A stretch of 19,443 nt of DNA. Source: CAYJFX01 sp964370315 (GTDB taxonomy: Bacteria; Spirochaetota; Spirochaetia; Treponematales; Treponemataceae). The position numbers were made by a program, and so were the translations under genes. Numbering within the stretch: position 1 is the stretch's first letter; each line of letters begins with the position of its first letter. This document shows, in pieces, positions 8,184 through 15,043 of this stretch. The DNA lies in assembly GCA_964370315.1 (NCBI GenBank), contig CAYJIS010000038.1, forward strand, positions 1 to 19,443, in the 5' to 3' direction. The notes beneath the pieces are model-generated. The model ran no database searches and was not told the DNA's origin. It was given only the letters and a program-made list of their open reading frames with translations.

Positions 8184-8440
8184 TGAAAAAAGTTGCAATT
8201 GCATTACAGTATCCCGAAAACGCACCAGCTCCTTTTTTAGTGTATAAAGGTAGGGGAATTAAAGCTGATAAAGTGATTGAAATTGCTAAAGAGAACAATG
8301 TTCCTGTAGTGTGCAATCCTGATACAGCGATGATTCTTTCTGTTCAAGAAATAGGAGAATGCGTTCCAGTCGATACGTACGAAGTACTAGCAGGTATTTT
8401 CGCATTTTTAAAAAGGGTTAAAGAGTATGACAGAAATTGA
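8183..8440 (+). CDS. Stand-alone FlhB C-terminal-domain homologue (EscU/YscU/FlhB type)
   Basis: An 85-residue protein that aligns with the FlhB cytoplasmic domain after the autocleavage site. VAIALQYPENAPAPF matches the strand after NPTH, KGRGIKADKVIEIAKENNVP matches the next helix and strand, and VDTYEVLAGIFAFLKRVKEY matches the final helix. The NPTH autocleavage motif and all transmembrane helices are missing, as in the known FlhB-like proteins FlhX and YlqH. FlhB-CC receives the FliK signal and binds export substrates, so a free copy could compete with or modulate it. The stop of the FliK-like gene overlaps its start (TAATG), and it overlaps the HD-GYP gene by 14 nt. Confidence 0.85.
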   Translation: MKKVAIALQYPENAPAPFLVYKGRGIKADKVIEIAKENNVPVVCNPDTAMILSVQEIGECVPVDTYEVLAGIFAFLKRVKEYDRN

Positions 8441-9557
8441 TTCAAAAACACTAAAAGAAGGAATGTTGTTTTCTTCGCCTCTATTATTTGATGATGGAAA
8501 GAATATGTTTTTGCCTGAAAGAATGCCAATTACTAAGTATCACTTAGATACATTACAACGATGGAATATTGAAAAAGTAATTGCTTATGGTAAAGAAATC
8601 ACAAGTGCTGATGAAGGTATAGATGAACTAGAATCTTTAGAGGAAGTTGACAGTGTTGATGATACACAATTATTTTCAAGATATATTAGTTCAATTCAAT
8701 GTATAGAAAGAGCTTTTAAATGTTATGAATTGGGCACAGCAATAGATAAAGGCTGTTTAGATGAAAGTGTAAAAATTATTTATGCATTAATCAATGAAGA
8801 AAAATCATTTTTAGCAGGAATTAGTTTTGCAGAAGTAAAAAACCAAAAACGACAAGCAATAAATGCTGTAAATATAGCAATACTTTCTGCGATTATAGCA
8901 ATGGAATTAAAGTTTTCTCAAAAAGATATTTTACATTTAATTACTGCAGCATTGTTGCATGATATTGATATGCTTACTCAACCAGATAATATAGTTAAAA
9001 AGATGGGTAAGCTAACAGATGAAGAATTTACACAAATAAAAACCCATGTGCATAAGGCTGTAGCATTGGTAATAGAAAAGCTATCATTGTCAAAAGAAAT
9101 CGCAGTAATAATATTACAGCACCACGAGCGATGGGATGGAAAAGGCTATCCAGATGGAAGATCAGGACAACAAATAAATCTTGCTTCTCGAGTATTATCA
9201 GTTGCAGATGCATTTGAAGCAATGGTTTCAGATAAAACATATCGCACAGCCCTTGTTGCACATGATGCAGTAAAAGCTTTATTACAAGATAAAGATACTC
9301 GTTTTGACCCTACAGTTCTAAAAGCATTTATTAACTGTATTGGTGTGTATCCAGTAGGCTCTCATGTTTTGCTCAGTGATTCTTCTGTTGCGAAAATTGT
9401 AGAACCAAATCAAGCTGCACCATTTTTTCCGTCTGTAATAATACGTAGTTCAAAAAATCCTGCATTGACACCTGATACAATAATTGATTTAAGTGAGCAA
9501 GATGGACTTACCATATTGCGACCAATAAAACAAAGTGAGTTAAGCGCATACATTTAA
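8427..9557 (+). CDS. HD-GYP domain protein, probably catalytically altered
   Basis: A 376-residue cytosolic protein. Residues 1-60 (KTLKEGMLFSSPLLFDDGKN and on) look like the N-terminal module often found before HD-GYP domains. The HD-GYP domain spans about 125-305 and keeps HD (H178, D179), the GYP signature HHERWDGKGYPDG (232-244), and VADAFEAMVSDKTYR. Intact family members hydrolyse cyclic di-GMP. Here the usual first histidine (HSVNVA type) is N146 in NAVNIA, and HDIGK reads HDIDM (178-182), so phosphodiesterase activity is doubtful and a binding or sensory role is possible. No receiver domain or membrane segment is present. It overlaps the FlhB-like gene by 14 nt, linking it to flagellar or motility control by context. 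Confidence 0.9.
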   Translation: MTEIDSKTLKEGMLFSSPLLFDDGKNMFLPERMPITKYHLDTLQRWNIEKVIAYGKEITSADEGIDELESLEEVDSVDDTQLFSRYISSIQCIERAFKCYELGTAIDKGCLDESVKIIYALINEEKSFLAGISFAEVKNQKRQAINAVNIAILSAIIAMELKFSQKDILHLITAALLHDIDMLTQPDNIVKKMGKLTDEEFTQIKTHVHKAVALVIEKLSLSKEIAVIILQHHERWDGKGYPDGRSGQQINLASRVLSVADAFEAMVSDKTYRTALVAHDAVKALLQDKDTRFDPTVLKAFINCIGVYPVGSHVLLSDSSVAKIVEPNQAAPFFPSVIIRSSKNPALTPDTIIDLSEQDGLTILRPIKQSELSAYI

Positions 9558-9616
9558 ATATCTTAATATAGTATATCCGTAATGCAAAATGCTTTTTATT
9601 TAAAGAGAGAATGCTG

Positions 9617-10015
9617 GTGAATACAAAAAAAAAGATGCATATTGATATGAATCCCAGCACTAGTCATGTTGGAAAAAAAGGAGAGCAAAAAGCTACACAA
9701 TTTTTGCTTGACGACGGTTATACTATTGTCGATTGCAATTGGAGGAGCAGATTAGGAGAAATTGATATAATTGCCGAAAAAGATGATGTTTTGGTGTTTT
9801 TTGAAGTAAAAACAGTGCCAAATACAAGTGTAGATACACTAGAAGTCATATTAGGGAAAATAAAACAAAAAAAAATTGTAGAAACGGCTAAACGTTTTTT
9901 ACAGAATAATCGACAATATAAAGAGAGGTACATTAGGTTTGATGTACTTATTGTTGATATGGTCGGATTTCCCTCAGTGTATCATATCCAAAACGCCTTT
10001 TCGGAGTTTATATGA
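9617..10015 (+). CDS. yraN: YraN family (UPF0102) putative endonuclease
   Basis: A protein of about 132 residues with the YraN restriction-endonuclease-like core: GKKGEQKATQFL, then NWRSRLGEIDIIAEKDD, then FFEVKT, giving the E...E-x-D...E-x-K catalytic layout. The biochemical role of YraN is not firmly established; it is linked to DNA repair or uptake by fold and context. The reading frame extends to an ATG at 9611, but the purine-rich AAAGAGAG (9602-9609) is only 1 nt from that ATG and 7 nt from the GTG at 9617, so I chose the GTG. Later ATGs at 9635 or 9647 are also compatible with family alignment. It lies 59 nt after the HD-GYP gene, and its stop overlaps the next small gene as ATGA. Confidence 0.9.
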   Translation: MNTKKKMHIDMNPSTSHVGKKGEQKATQFLLDDGYTIVDCNWRSRLGEIDIIAEKDDVLVFFEVKTVPNTSVDTLEVILGKIKQKKIVETAKRFLQNNRQYKERYIRFDVLIVDMVGFPSVYHIQNAFSEFI

Positions 10016-10173
10016 GTCATTTAAAAAGTAATTTGCTAAGCAAGGTTAGTGTTTCTGATAAGATTTTAGCACTAAGATTAAAAATACACGATTCATCGTA
10101 TGTGAATAATGCAGTTCAAGTAATTGCTATTGTTCTTAGTAAAAGGATTGTAGAGAATCCTAAAACGTATTAA
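10012..10173 (+). CDS. Small uncharacterised protein (53 aa) translationally coupled to yraN
   Basis: The ATG at 10012 overlaps the yraN stop as ATGA, and GGAG (10003-10006) sits 5 nt upstream, a textbook coupled start. The product begins MSHLKSNLLSKVSVSDKILA and ends IVENPKTY. It is basic and likely helical, with one moderately hydrophobic stretch (AVQVIAIVLS, about 34-43) too short to be a confident membrane segment. I do not recognise a family. The coding evidence is the start context and an uninterrupted frame, so it may simply be a conserved operon microgene. Confidence 0.65.
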   Translation: MSHLKSNLLSKVSVSDKILALRLKIHDSSYVNNAVQVIAIVLSKRIVENPKTY

Positions 10174-10258
10174 TCGATGTTTTTGTGTATTTCAATTATG
10201 AGGAGTATTACTAGGTATTAAAACGCCAGTAGAGTAATAAACGAATCATTACTAATTA

Positions 10259-10278
10259 TATTGTTTAATAATACAATA
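10259..10278. promoter_or_regulatory. Short inverted repeat before the zinc-protein gene
   Basis: TATTGT (10259-10264) and ACAATA (10273-10278) are 6-bp arms around an 8-nt AT spacer. It ends directly at the GGAG of the ribosome binding site. It could be a protein operator or a weak hairpin that masks ribosome entry. In such AT-rich DNA it may be chance. Confidence 0.25.
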
Positions 10279-10288
10279 GGAGAACAAA

Positions 10289-10729
10289 GTGGAGTACACA
10301 AAAAAACATAAAAAAAAGTGGAATAATAAAAATAGAAAAGACCATTCTAATAAAGATAAAAATTTTCAAAAAACGGAAGAGGTTTTTGTAGCTGAAAATT
10401 CAGAAGAAATAAAACTTCACAAGCAAAATACAAAGACATGTGAATATTGTTCAAAGCCTATTTTTGAAATAAGCTCTGCATTAGTTGATAAAAAAAATGG
10501 TGGTGCTATTCATTTTGACTGCGTATTAGCAAAGTTAAACGAAACAGAAAAATTAGAACCAGGACAAAAAATAACCTATATTGGACAAGGACGATTTGCA
10601 GTTTTATTTTTTGAAAATCCTCACGATCTACGTAAATTTTCAATTGTAAAAACTATAGAATGGGAAAACCAAGAAACTAAATCAGAGTGGCGAGAAGAAA
10701 TTGCAGGTTTGTATAGTCAGGTTAAGTAG
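10289..10729 (+). CDS. Uncharacterised small basic protein with a putative C-x2-C / H-x2-C zinc site
   Basis: A 146-residue protein starting at GTG 10289, with AGGAG (10278-10282) 6 nt upstream. The first 40 residues are highly charged and lysine-rich (KKHKKKWNNKNRKDH) and probably disordered or nucleic-acid binding. A zinc-finger-like centre follows: CEYC at about 51-54 and, some 25 residues later, HFDC, a spacing that suits a treble-clef or LIM-like zinc knuckle. The rest (EPGQKITYIGQGRFAVLFFE) looks like a small beta domain. I do not know the family. It may belong to the upstream operon or have its own promoter; 115 bp separate it from the 53-residue gene. A strong terminator follows. Confidence 0.75.
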   Translation: MEYTKKHKKKWNNKNRKDHSNKDKNFQKTEEVFVAENSEEIKLHKQNTKTCEYCSKPIFEISSALVDKKNGGAIHFDCVLAKLNETEKLEPGQKITYIGQGRFAVLFFENPHDLRKFSIVKTIEWENQETKSEWREEIAGLYSQVK

Positions 10730-10804
10730 GGTAATGTGCAATTGATAATTTTCAATGTATGATAATTACCTGCCAACAACTATAAAACTGTAGTAATTAC
10801 CAAG

Positions 10805-10836
10805 AGACTTTTGCGGAAACGTAAAAGTCTTTTTTT
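10805..10836 (+). terminator. Rho-independent terminator after the zinc-protein gene
   Basis: The stem AGACTTTTGCG (10805-10815) pairs with CGTAAAAGTCT (10820-10830) with a single G-T wobble around a GAAA tetraloop, followed by TTTTTT. It lies 76 nt after the stop of the 146-residue protein and closes the plus-strand operon before the convergent uvrD end. Confidence 0.85.
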
Positions 10837-10897
10837 ATTACGCTTTCTTTTTTATAGTATTGCGATACACGATTATCAATTGTGCTTTGTATAGTAA

Positions 10898-13006
10898 TTA
10901 CTCTGTGCCAAATTTTTCTTTCATATTAGCAAACATTCTTTCTATTGCTTTATCATCTGATTCTATGTCAGGTTCGTGGTATGCAACCAACGATGATGGA
11001 ATTTCTTCTAAAAATGGAGAAGGCTCAGATTCCATCATTTCTTTATTGCGTCTTCTTTTTCTACAAGATGTGATAAATAGTTTATCCTGGGCACGAGTTA
11101 TTGCAACATAAAAAAGGCGTCGTTCTTCTTCTATATTTTTTTCATCATCTTCAATACTTCTAGCATGTGGTATAATACCATTTTCACAACCAACAATAAA
11201 CACCACAGGGAACTCCAAGCCTTTCGATGCGTGTATGGTCATCAAATTGACCTTTCCAGAAAGTGAGTCATCTTCTTGGTCATCTCTTGATAATAAGGTA
11301 ATACGATTTAGCCATGGGAATAAGCCAGATTCAAAAGTATCTGGGTTGTTTTCCCATTGATTAATTGAGTTTATTAGATGATCGATATTTACGTATTTAA
11401 AATGTGCCGCTTTTTCATTCTTTTGATGTTCACTTACTAAATAACTCCAATAATCAATTTCATCAACGAGCTCTTTAACACGCTTGCCTAATAAACCTTT
11501 TGGACTACTTAGAAGGTTTGCTCTTTGATTTTTAATAAGTTCTTGGAATTCTTGCAATGCGCGCACTGACTGTGAAAGATTTGATGAATGGCTTTCTATT
11601 GTTCCCATTTCTTCTTGTGAAAACATTTCTTGGGCGCTACTAGAGTTATTTCGTTTTTCTAGTTCATTATCAATGTGATATTCAATTGCACTCCACAACG
11701 AGCATGTTTTTTCTTTTGCGATTGCATTTAGTTGTTCGATTGTCCTACGCCCAATTCCACGGCGAGGGGTGTTTATTATTCGCAATAAATTTATATCGTC
11801 ATTAAGATTCGAACATAATCGTAAGTAGCTTATAACGTCTTTAATTTCTTTTCTTTGATAAAAACTTGTTCCACCTGAAACTGTGTATGGAATATTTGAG
11901 TCTAAAAAGGCATCTTCTAGTGTTTGGGTTAAGGTGTTTGCTCTTACGAGGACTCCAAAATCACCAAAGCGTAGATTTTCTTCAATTTTAACGGAAAGAA
12001 TTTTTTCAGCTATAAAATCAGCTTCTGCAGTATCATTTTCTGGAAAAAATAATTCAATTGGTTTTCCCGATCCATTTCCAGACCATAGAGCTTTATCTTT
12101 ACGATTTGTATTGTGAGAGATAACACCATTTGCCGCTGCTAGAATGGTTTCAGTTGAACGGTAATTTTGCTCTAACCTAATTTCTTGTACTTGTGGAAAA
12201 TCTCGCTCAAACATAAGAATGTTTTCATAATTTGCTCCACGCCATGAATAAATTGATTGGTCATCGTCCCCTACAACAGCAACATTTTCGTGAGCTAAGA
12301 GGTGCATAAACTCGTACTGTTGTAGCGAGGTGTCTTGAAACTCATCAACCATTATATATTTAAATCTATCACGATACTTTTCAAGTACTTCTGGATGTTC
12401 CTTAAAAAGCTGAATTGGAAGTGCTATTAAATCATCAAAGTCAACAGCATTGTATAGTTTTAAGCCCTCTTGGTAACTCTTAAAAAGGGGTCTATACATG
12501 TCATTTACAGAATGTACTCTTGGAATTCCATTTTCACCTTCCCATGACCAACGACCCGATTTAATATTTGAAAAAAGAGAGCCTATTTTATATACGTCAA
12601 GTGCGTCTTGAGTAAAGCCTAACTCTCTTCCAGCTTCCTTTATAAGTTGTGATTTATCAGTTTCATCATATATTGAAAAATTTTCACGCCATCCCAAATG
12701 GATAATATCGTTTCGTAAAATTCTAACACCAAAGGCATGAAAAGTAGATACTGTTAAATGAGTAAGTTTTTTTTGTGTTTGTTCCTTAATACGTTGTTCC
12801 ATTTCCTTTGCAGCTTTATTTGTAAAGGTTAGAGCAAGTATTTGATTTTGTGGAATACCGGAATTGAGCATGTGAGAGATTCTATACGTTATTACGCGAG
12901 TTTTACCACTGCCAGCACCTGCAATAATAAGTAATGCCCCATCAATAGTTGTAACAGCCCTGAGTTGCTCAGGGTTTAATTCTTTTGCAAGTGCTCCCAC
13001 ATTCAT
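10898..13006 (-). CDS. UvrD/PcrA/Rep-family superfamily 1 DNA helicase
   Basis: A 702-residue 3'-5' DNA helicase with the SF1A motifs in order: Q motif LNPEQLRAV, Walker A GAGSGKTR (29-36), LTFTNKAAKEM, VSTFHAFGVRIL, Walker B IMVDEFQDT, VVGDDDQSIYSWRGA, RLEQNYRST, LMTIHASKGLEF and LFYVAITRAQD. The family unwinds DNA in nucleotide excision and mismatch repair and displaces RecA or stalled polymerases. The length fits PcrA/Rep (about 670-740). UvrD, PcrA and Rep are hard to separate by motif alone, so no symbol is given. The short C-terminus (IERMFANMKEKFG) may be an RNA polymerase or partner-binding tail. The ATG at 13006 lacks a Shine-Dalgarno, and a promoter -10 ends 5 nt before it. It is divergent from the DEAD-box gene. 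Confidence 0.95.
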   Translation of the reverse strand: MNVGALAKELNPEQLRAVTTIDGALLIIAGAGSGKTRVITYRISHMLNSGIPQNQILALTFTNKAAKEMEQRIKEQTQKKLTHLTVSTFHAFGVRILRNDIIHLGWRENFSIYDETDKSQLIKEAGRELGFTQDALDVYKIGSLFSNIKSGRWSWEGENGIPRVHSVNDMYRPLFKSYQEGLKLYNAVDFDDLIALPIQLFKEHPEVLEKYRDRFKYIMVDEFQDTSLQQYEFMHLLAHENVAVVGDDDQSIYSWRGANYENILMFERDFPQVQEIRLEQNYRSTETILAAANGVISHNTNRKDKALWSGNGSGKPIELFFPENDTAEADFIAEKILSVKIEENLRFGDFGVLVRANTLTQTLEDAFLDSNIPYTVSGGTSFYQRKEIKDVISYLRLCSNLNDDINLLRIINTPRRGIGRRTIEQLNAIAKEKTCSLWSAIEYHIDNELEKRNNSSSAQEMFSQEEMGTIESHSSNLSQSVRALQEFQELIKNQRANLLSSPKGLLGKRVKELVDEIDYWSYLVSEHQKNEKAAHFKYVNIDHLINSINQWENNPDTFESGLFPWLNRITLLSRDDQEDDSLSGKVNLMTIHASKGLEFPVVFIVGCENGIIPHARSIEDDEKNIEEERRLFYVAITRAQDKLFITSCRKRRRNKEMMESEPSPFLEEIPSSLVAYHEPDIESDDKAIERMFANMKEKFGTE

Positions 13007-13011
13007 ACGCT

Positions 13012-13040
13012 ATTGTAAGAGAAAATACAAAAGTGTTCAA
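13012..13040 (-). promoter_or_regulatory. Promoter of the UvrD/PcrA helicase gene, abutting the ATG
   Basis: On the minus strand, TTGAAC (13040-13035, four of six) and TACAAT (13017-13012, five of six) are separated by 17 nt. The -10 ends 5 nt before the ATG, so the predicted mRNA begins at the start codon. Confidence 0.55.
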
Positions 13041-13069
13041 GACCTATGCGAATTAAAATTTGGTGTTAC

Positions 13070-13098
13070 TTGATTATTTATTATAAAAGTGTTAGTAT
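13070..13098 (+). promoter_or_regulatory. Candidate promoter of the DEAD-box helicase gene
   Basis: TTGATT (13070-13075) and TAGTAT (13093-13098) have a 17-nt spacer; the match is four and five of six. Transcription would start near 13105, giving a leader of about 138 nt before the ATG at 13243. Confidence 0.5.
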
Positions 13099-13104
13099 AC
13101 GTAC

Positions 13105-13242
13105 ACGTATATAACTTAGAGAGAAAGCCGAATAGCAGTAGGTAGCTTTAGTCGAATAGCAGTAGACGAGTTTCTCAATACTAATTAAATTGCAAACTTA
13201 GTAAGTTTTGCACACAGTGATTTTAATCACAAAAGAGAGTAC
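13105..13242 (+). promoter_or_regulatory. Structured 5' leader of the DEAD-box helicase mRNA
   Basis: This non-coding leader contains two identical 13-nt direct repeats CGAATAGCAGTAG (13129-13141 and 13153-13165), enclosed by GAGAAA (13121-13126) and TTTCTC (13171-13176), which can pair. Downstream are a hairpin of TGCAAACTT (13191-13199) with AAGTTTTGCA (13203-13212, one bulge) and a second, GTGATT / AATCAC (13217-13230), 12 nt before the ATG. Some DEAD-box helicase genes are controlled through long leaders by cold shock or autoregulation. That this leader does so is inference. Confidence 0.45.
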
Positions 13243-14928
13243 ATGAATTTTAATGAATTGAATTTGCATGACGAGCTAATGGCCGGTCTTGCAAAAGCAG
13301 GGTACGTAACCTGCACGCCTGTACAAGAGCAGGTATTGGTTCAGGCCTTGGATGGTCGTGATTTGTATGTTCAGTCGCAAACTGGGACTGGAAAAACCGC
13401 CGCTTTTTTAACTACCGTTATACAGCAAATACTTACCAATGAACATGGAAAAAAAGCCCTCATTATGGTTCCAACGAGAGAACTTGCTGTTCAAGTTGAA
13501 CAAGAAGCAAAGCTCTTGCTATCTGGAACAAAGCTAAAAGCTGCAAGTTTTTACGGTGGGGTAGGCTACGAAAAGCAAACAAGCTTCCTAAAAAAGGGTG
13601 TTGATATTATGATTGGTACACCTGGGCGTGTATTAGACTTACAAGAGTCAACAGTAATGGATTTATCAAAGGTTGGTTTTTTGGTTCTAGATGAAGCAGA
13701 CAGAATGTTTGATATGGGATTTTATCCAGACCTTCGCCGTTTAATTAAAGTATTACCAGATCAAAAGAGCAGAAGTACTATGCTTTTTAGTGCAACTCTA
13801 AATACCTATGTAAAAAATCTTGCATGGGAATACACCGACAATGCACATGAAATTACGATAGAAGCTGAAAATATTACGGTTGATGAAATTGACCAAGTAT
13901 TATTCCATGTTTCAAGTGATGAAAAAATGAAGCTTCTTTTAGGTATATTACAAAATGAAAAAAGTGATAGTTCAATTATTTTTTGTAATACGAAACGTTC
14001 TTGCGAGGTTGTTGCAAAAAGGCTAAAAATTAATGGCTACACTTGCGAGTTTATTATTGGGGACTTACCACAATCAAAACGCTTACAAGTAATGACAGCG
14101 TTTAAGAATAGAACACTTAAATGTCTTGTTGCAACCGATGTTGCAGCGCGTGGTATTGACGTTGACGATCTTGAACTTGTGGTAAACTACGATCTTCCAA
14201 ATGAAGCAGAAAACTATGTGCATCGAATTGGACGTACTGCACGGGCTGGTAAATCTGGTAAAGCATATACTTTTTGCTCAGAACAAGATGTTTACAATTT
14301 ACCGTCTATTGAAAAATATATTGAAAAGCCAATTCCAGCTACAATGCCTGGTGAAGATATGTTTATAGAAGATAAAAGTGCGGGACAATACATTAAAACT
14401 GATAACTATTTTGATGGCGATGAAAGAGGTGATTCTCGGGGTAGAAGAGATGACAAACGTGGACCAAGAGGCTCACAGGACAGAAACTCACGTGGTGGAA
14501 GAGACCGAAATAGCCAAGGTAGAGACAATAGAGGAAATAGGAGCGAAAAGCCAACCTATGCAAAAGACTCAAAATATGCTGGTAAAAATAATCGTCATGG
14601 AAACAAGAGCGATAACAGGCGAGAAAGAAGCTTTGAAACCGACAAGGATATTTCAAATCTTTCATTTGATGAGAGAATGGCATTCTACAAAGAAAAATAT
14701 GGTGCTCATCAGGGCGGAGAAAACAAAAAGTCTTCAAAGAATGGTTCAAAGCAAGGACACTCTGGCCACAATCAAGGCATGAAAAAGAAAAAGGGTGGCT
14801 ATAAAAAGTCTTATGGCAACAAGAGCAAAAATTATGAAAATAAAAAGGCATCTGCTCCTGTTCAAGCAAAGGCTCCTGCTAAAAAAGGTGTTTTTGCAAA
14901 AATTAAGGGATTCTTTGGGAAAAAGTAG
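13243..14928 (+). CDS. DEAD-box ATP-dependent RNA helicase (RhlE/DeaD type) with long basic tail
   Basis: A 561-residue SF2 RNA helicase. The core (1-370) has the Q motif (NELNLHDELM...CTPVQEQVL), Walker A SQTGTGKT (45-52), PTRELA, GTPGR, DEAD (150-153), SAT (183-185), ATDVAARGIDV and HRIGRTAR (327-334). RNA unwinding in ribosome assembly or mRNA decay is the family role. The tail (about 385-561) is low-complexity: an RG/RD/N-rich part, then the conserved-looking island SNLSFDERMAFYKEKYG, then K/G/S-rich sequence, then an Ala/Pro/Lys stretch ending in the short amphipathic segment VFAKIKGFFGKK. The ribosome site is weak (GAGAG, 3 nt from ATG). Codons are richer in C-ending forms than neighbouring genes, hinting at high expression. 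Confidence 0.95.
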   Translation: MNFNELNLHDELMAGLAKAGYVTCTPVQEQVLVQALDGRDLYVQSQTGTGKTAAFLTTVIQQILTNEHGKKALIMVPTRELAVQVEQEAKLLLSGTKLKAASFYGGVGYEKQTSFLKKGVDIMIGTPGRVLDLQESTVMDLSKVGFLVLDEADRMFDMGFYPDLRRLIKVLPDQKSRSTMLFSATLNTYVKNLAWEYTDNAHEITIEAENITVDEIDQVLFHVSSDEKMKLLLGILQNEKSDSSIIFCNTKRSCEVVAKRLKINGYTCEFIIGDLPQSKRLQVMTAFKNRTLKCLVATDVAARGIDVDDLELVVNYDLPNEAENYVHRIGRTARAGKSGKAYTFCSEQDVYNLPSIEKYIEKPIPATMPGEDMFIEDKSAGQYIKTDNYFDGDERGDSRGRRDDKRGPRGSQDRNSRGGRDRNSQGRDNRGNRSEKPTYAKDSKYAGKNNRHGNKSDNRRERSFETDKDISNLSFDERMAFYKEKYGAHQGGENKKSSKNGSKQGHSGHNQGMKKKKGGYKKSYGNKSKNYENKKASAPVQAKAPAKKGVFAKIKGFFGKK

Positions 14929-14943
14929 AATAATTTTTACTAT

Positions 14944-14986
14944 CGAGTTTCGCGGTGCCGTAGCTATAGGATTAGCGCAAAACTCG
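14944..14986. repeat. Inverted repeat / hairpin between the DEAD-box and ABC-F genes
   Basis: CGAGTTTCGCG (14944-14954) can pair with GCGCAAAACTCG (14975-14986) with a minor mismatch, around a 20-nt loop with its own GC content. It lies in the 115-bp gap, has no following T run, and so is not a typical terminator. It may be a dispersed hairpin repeat or an mRNA-stabilising structure. A second small palindrome GACATTCATGTC (15005-15016) follows it. Confidence 0.45.
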
Positions 14987-15043
14987 CCTACTATTATGTA
15001 AGGCGACATTCATGTCACAATTAGTAAAAAATCAGGAGAATAT

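Noticed and set aside
10234..10252. GTAAT...ATTAC hairpin as a terminator after the 53-residue gene
   Set aside because: The stem is only 5 A/T-rich pairs with a 9-nt loop and no U-tract.
13121..13176. The direct repeats in the helicase leader as a CRISPR array
   Set aside because: Only two 13-nt repeats with an 11-nt gap and no cas genes. Repeat and spacer sizes do not fit.
14378..14869. Long open frames on both strands in the low-complexity tail region of the RNA helicase gene
   Set aside because: Repetitive purine-rich coding sequence keeps other frames open. The peptides have biased composition and no start signals, while the helicase frame runs through with its motifs.
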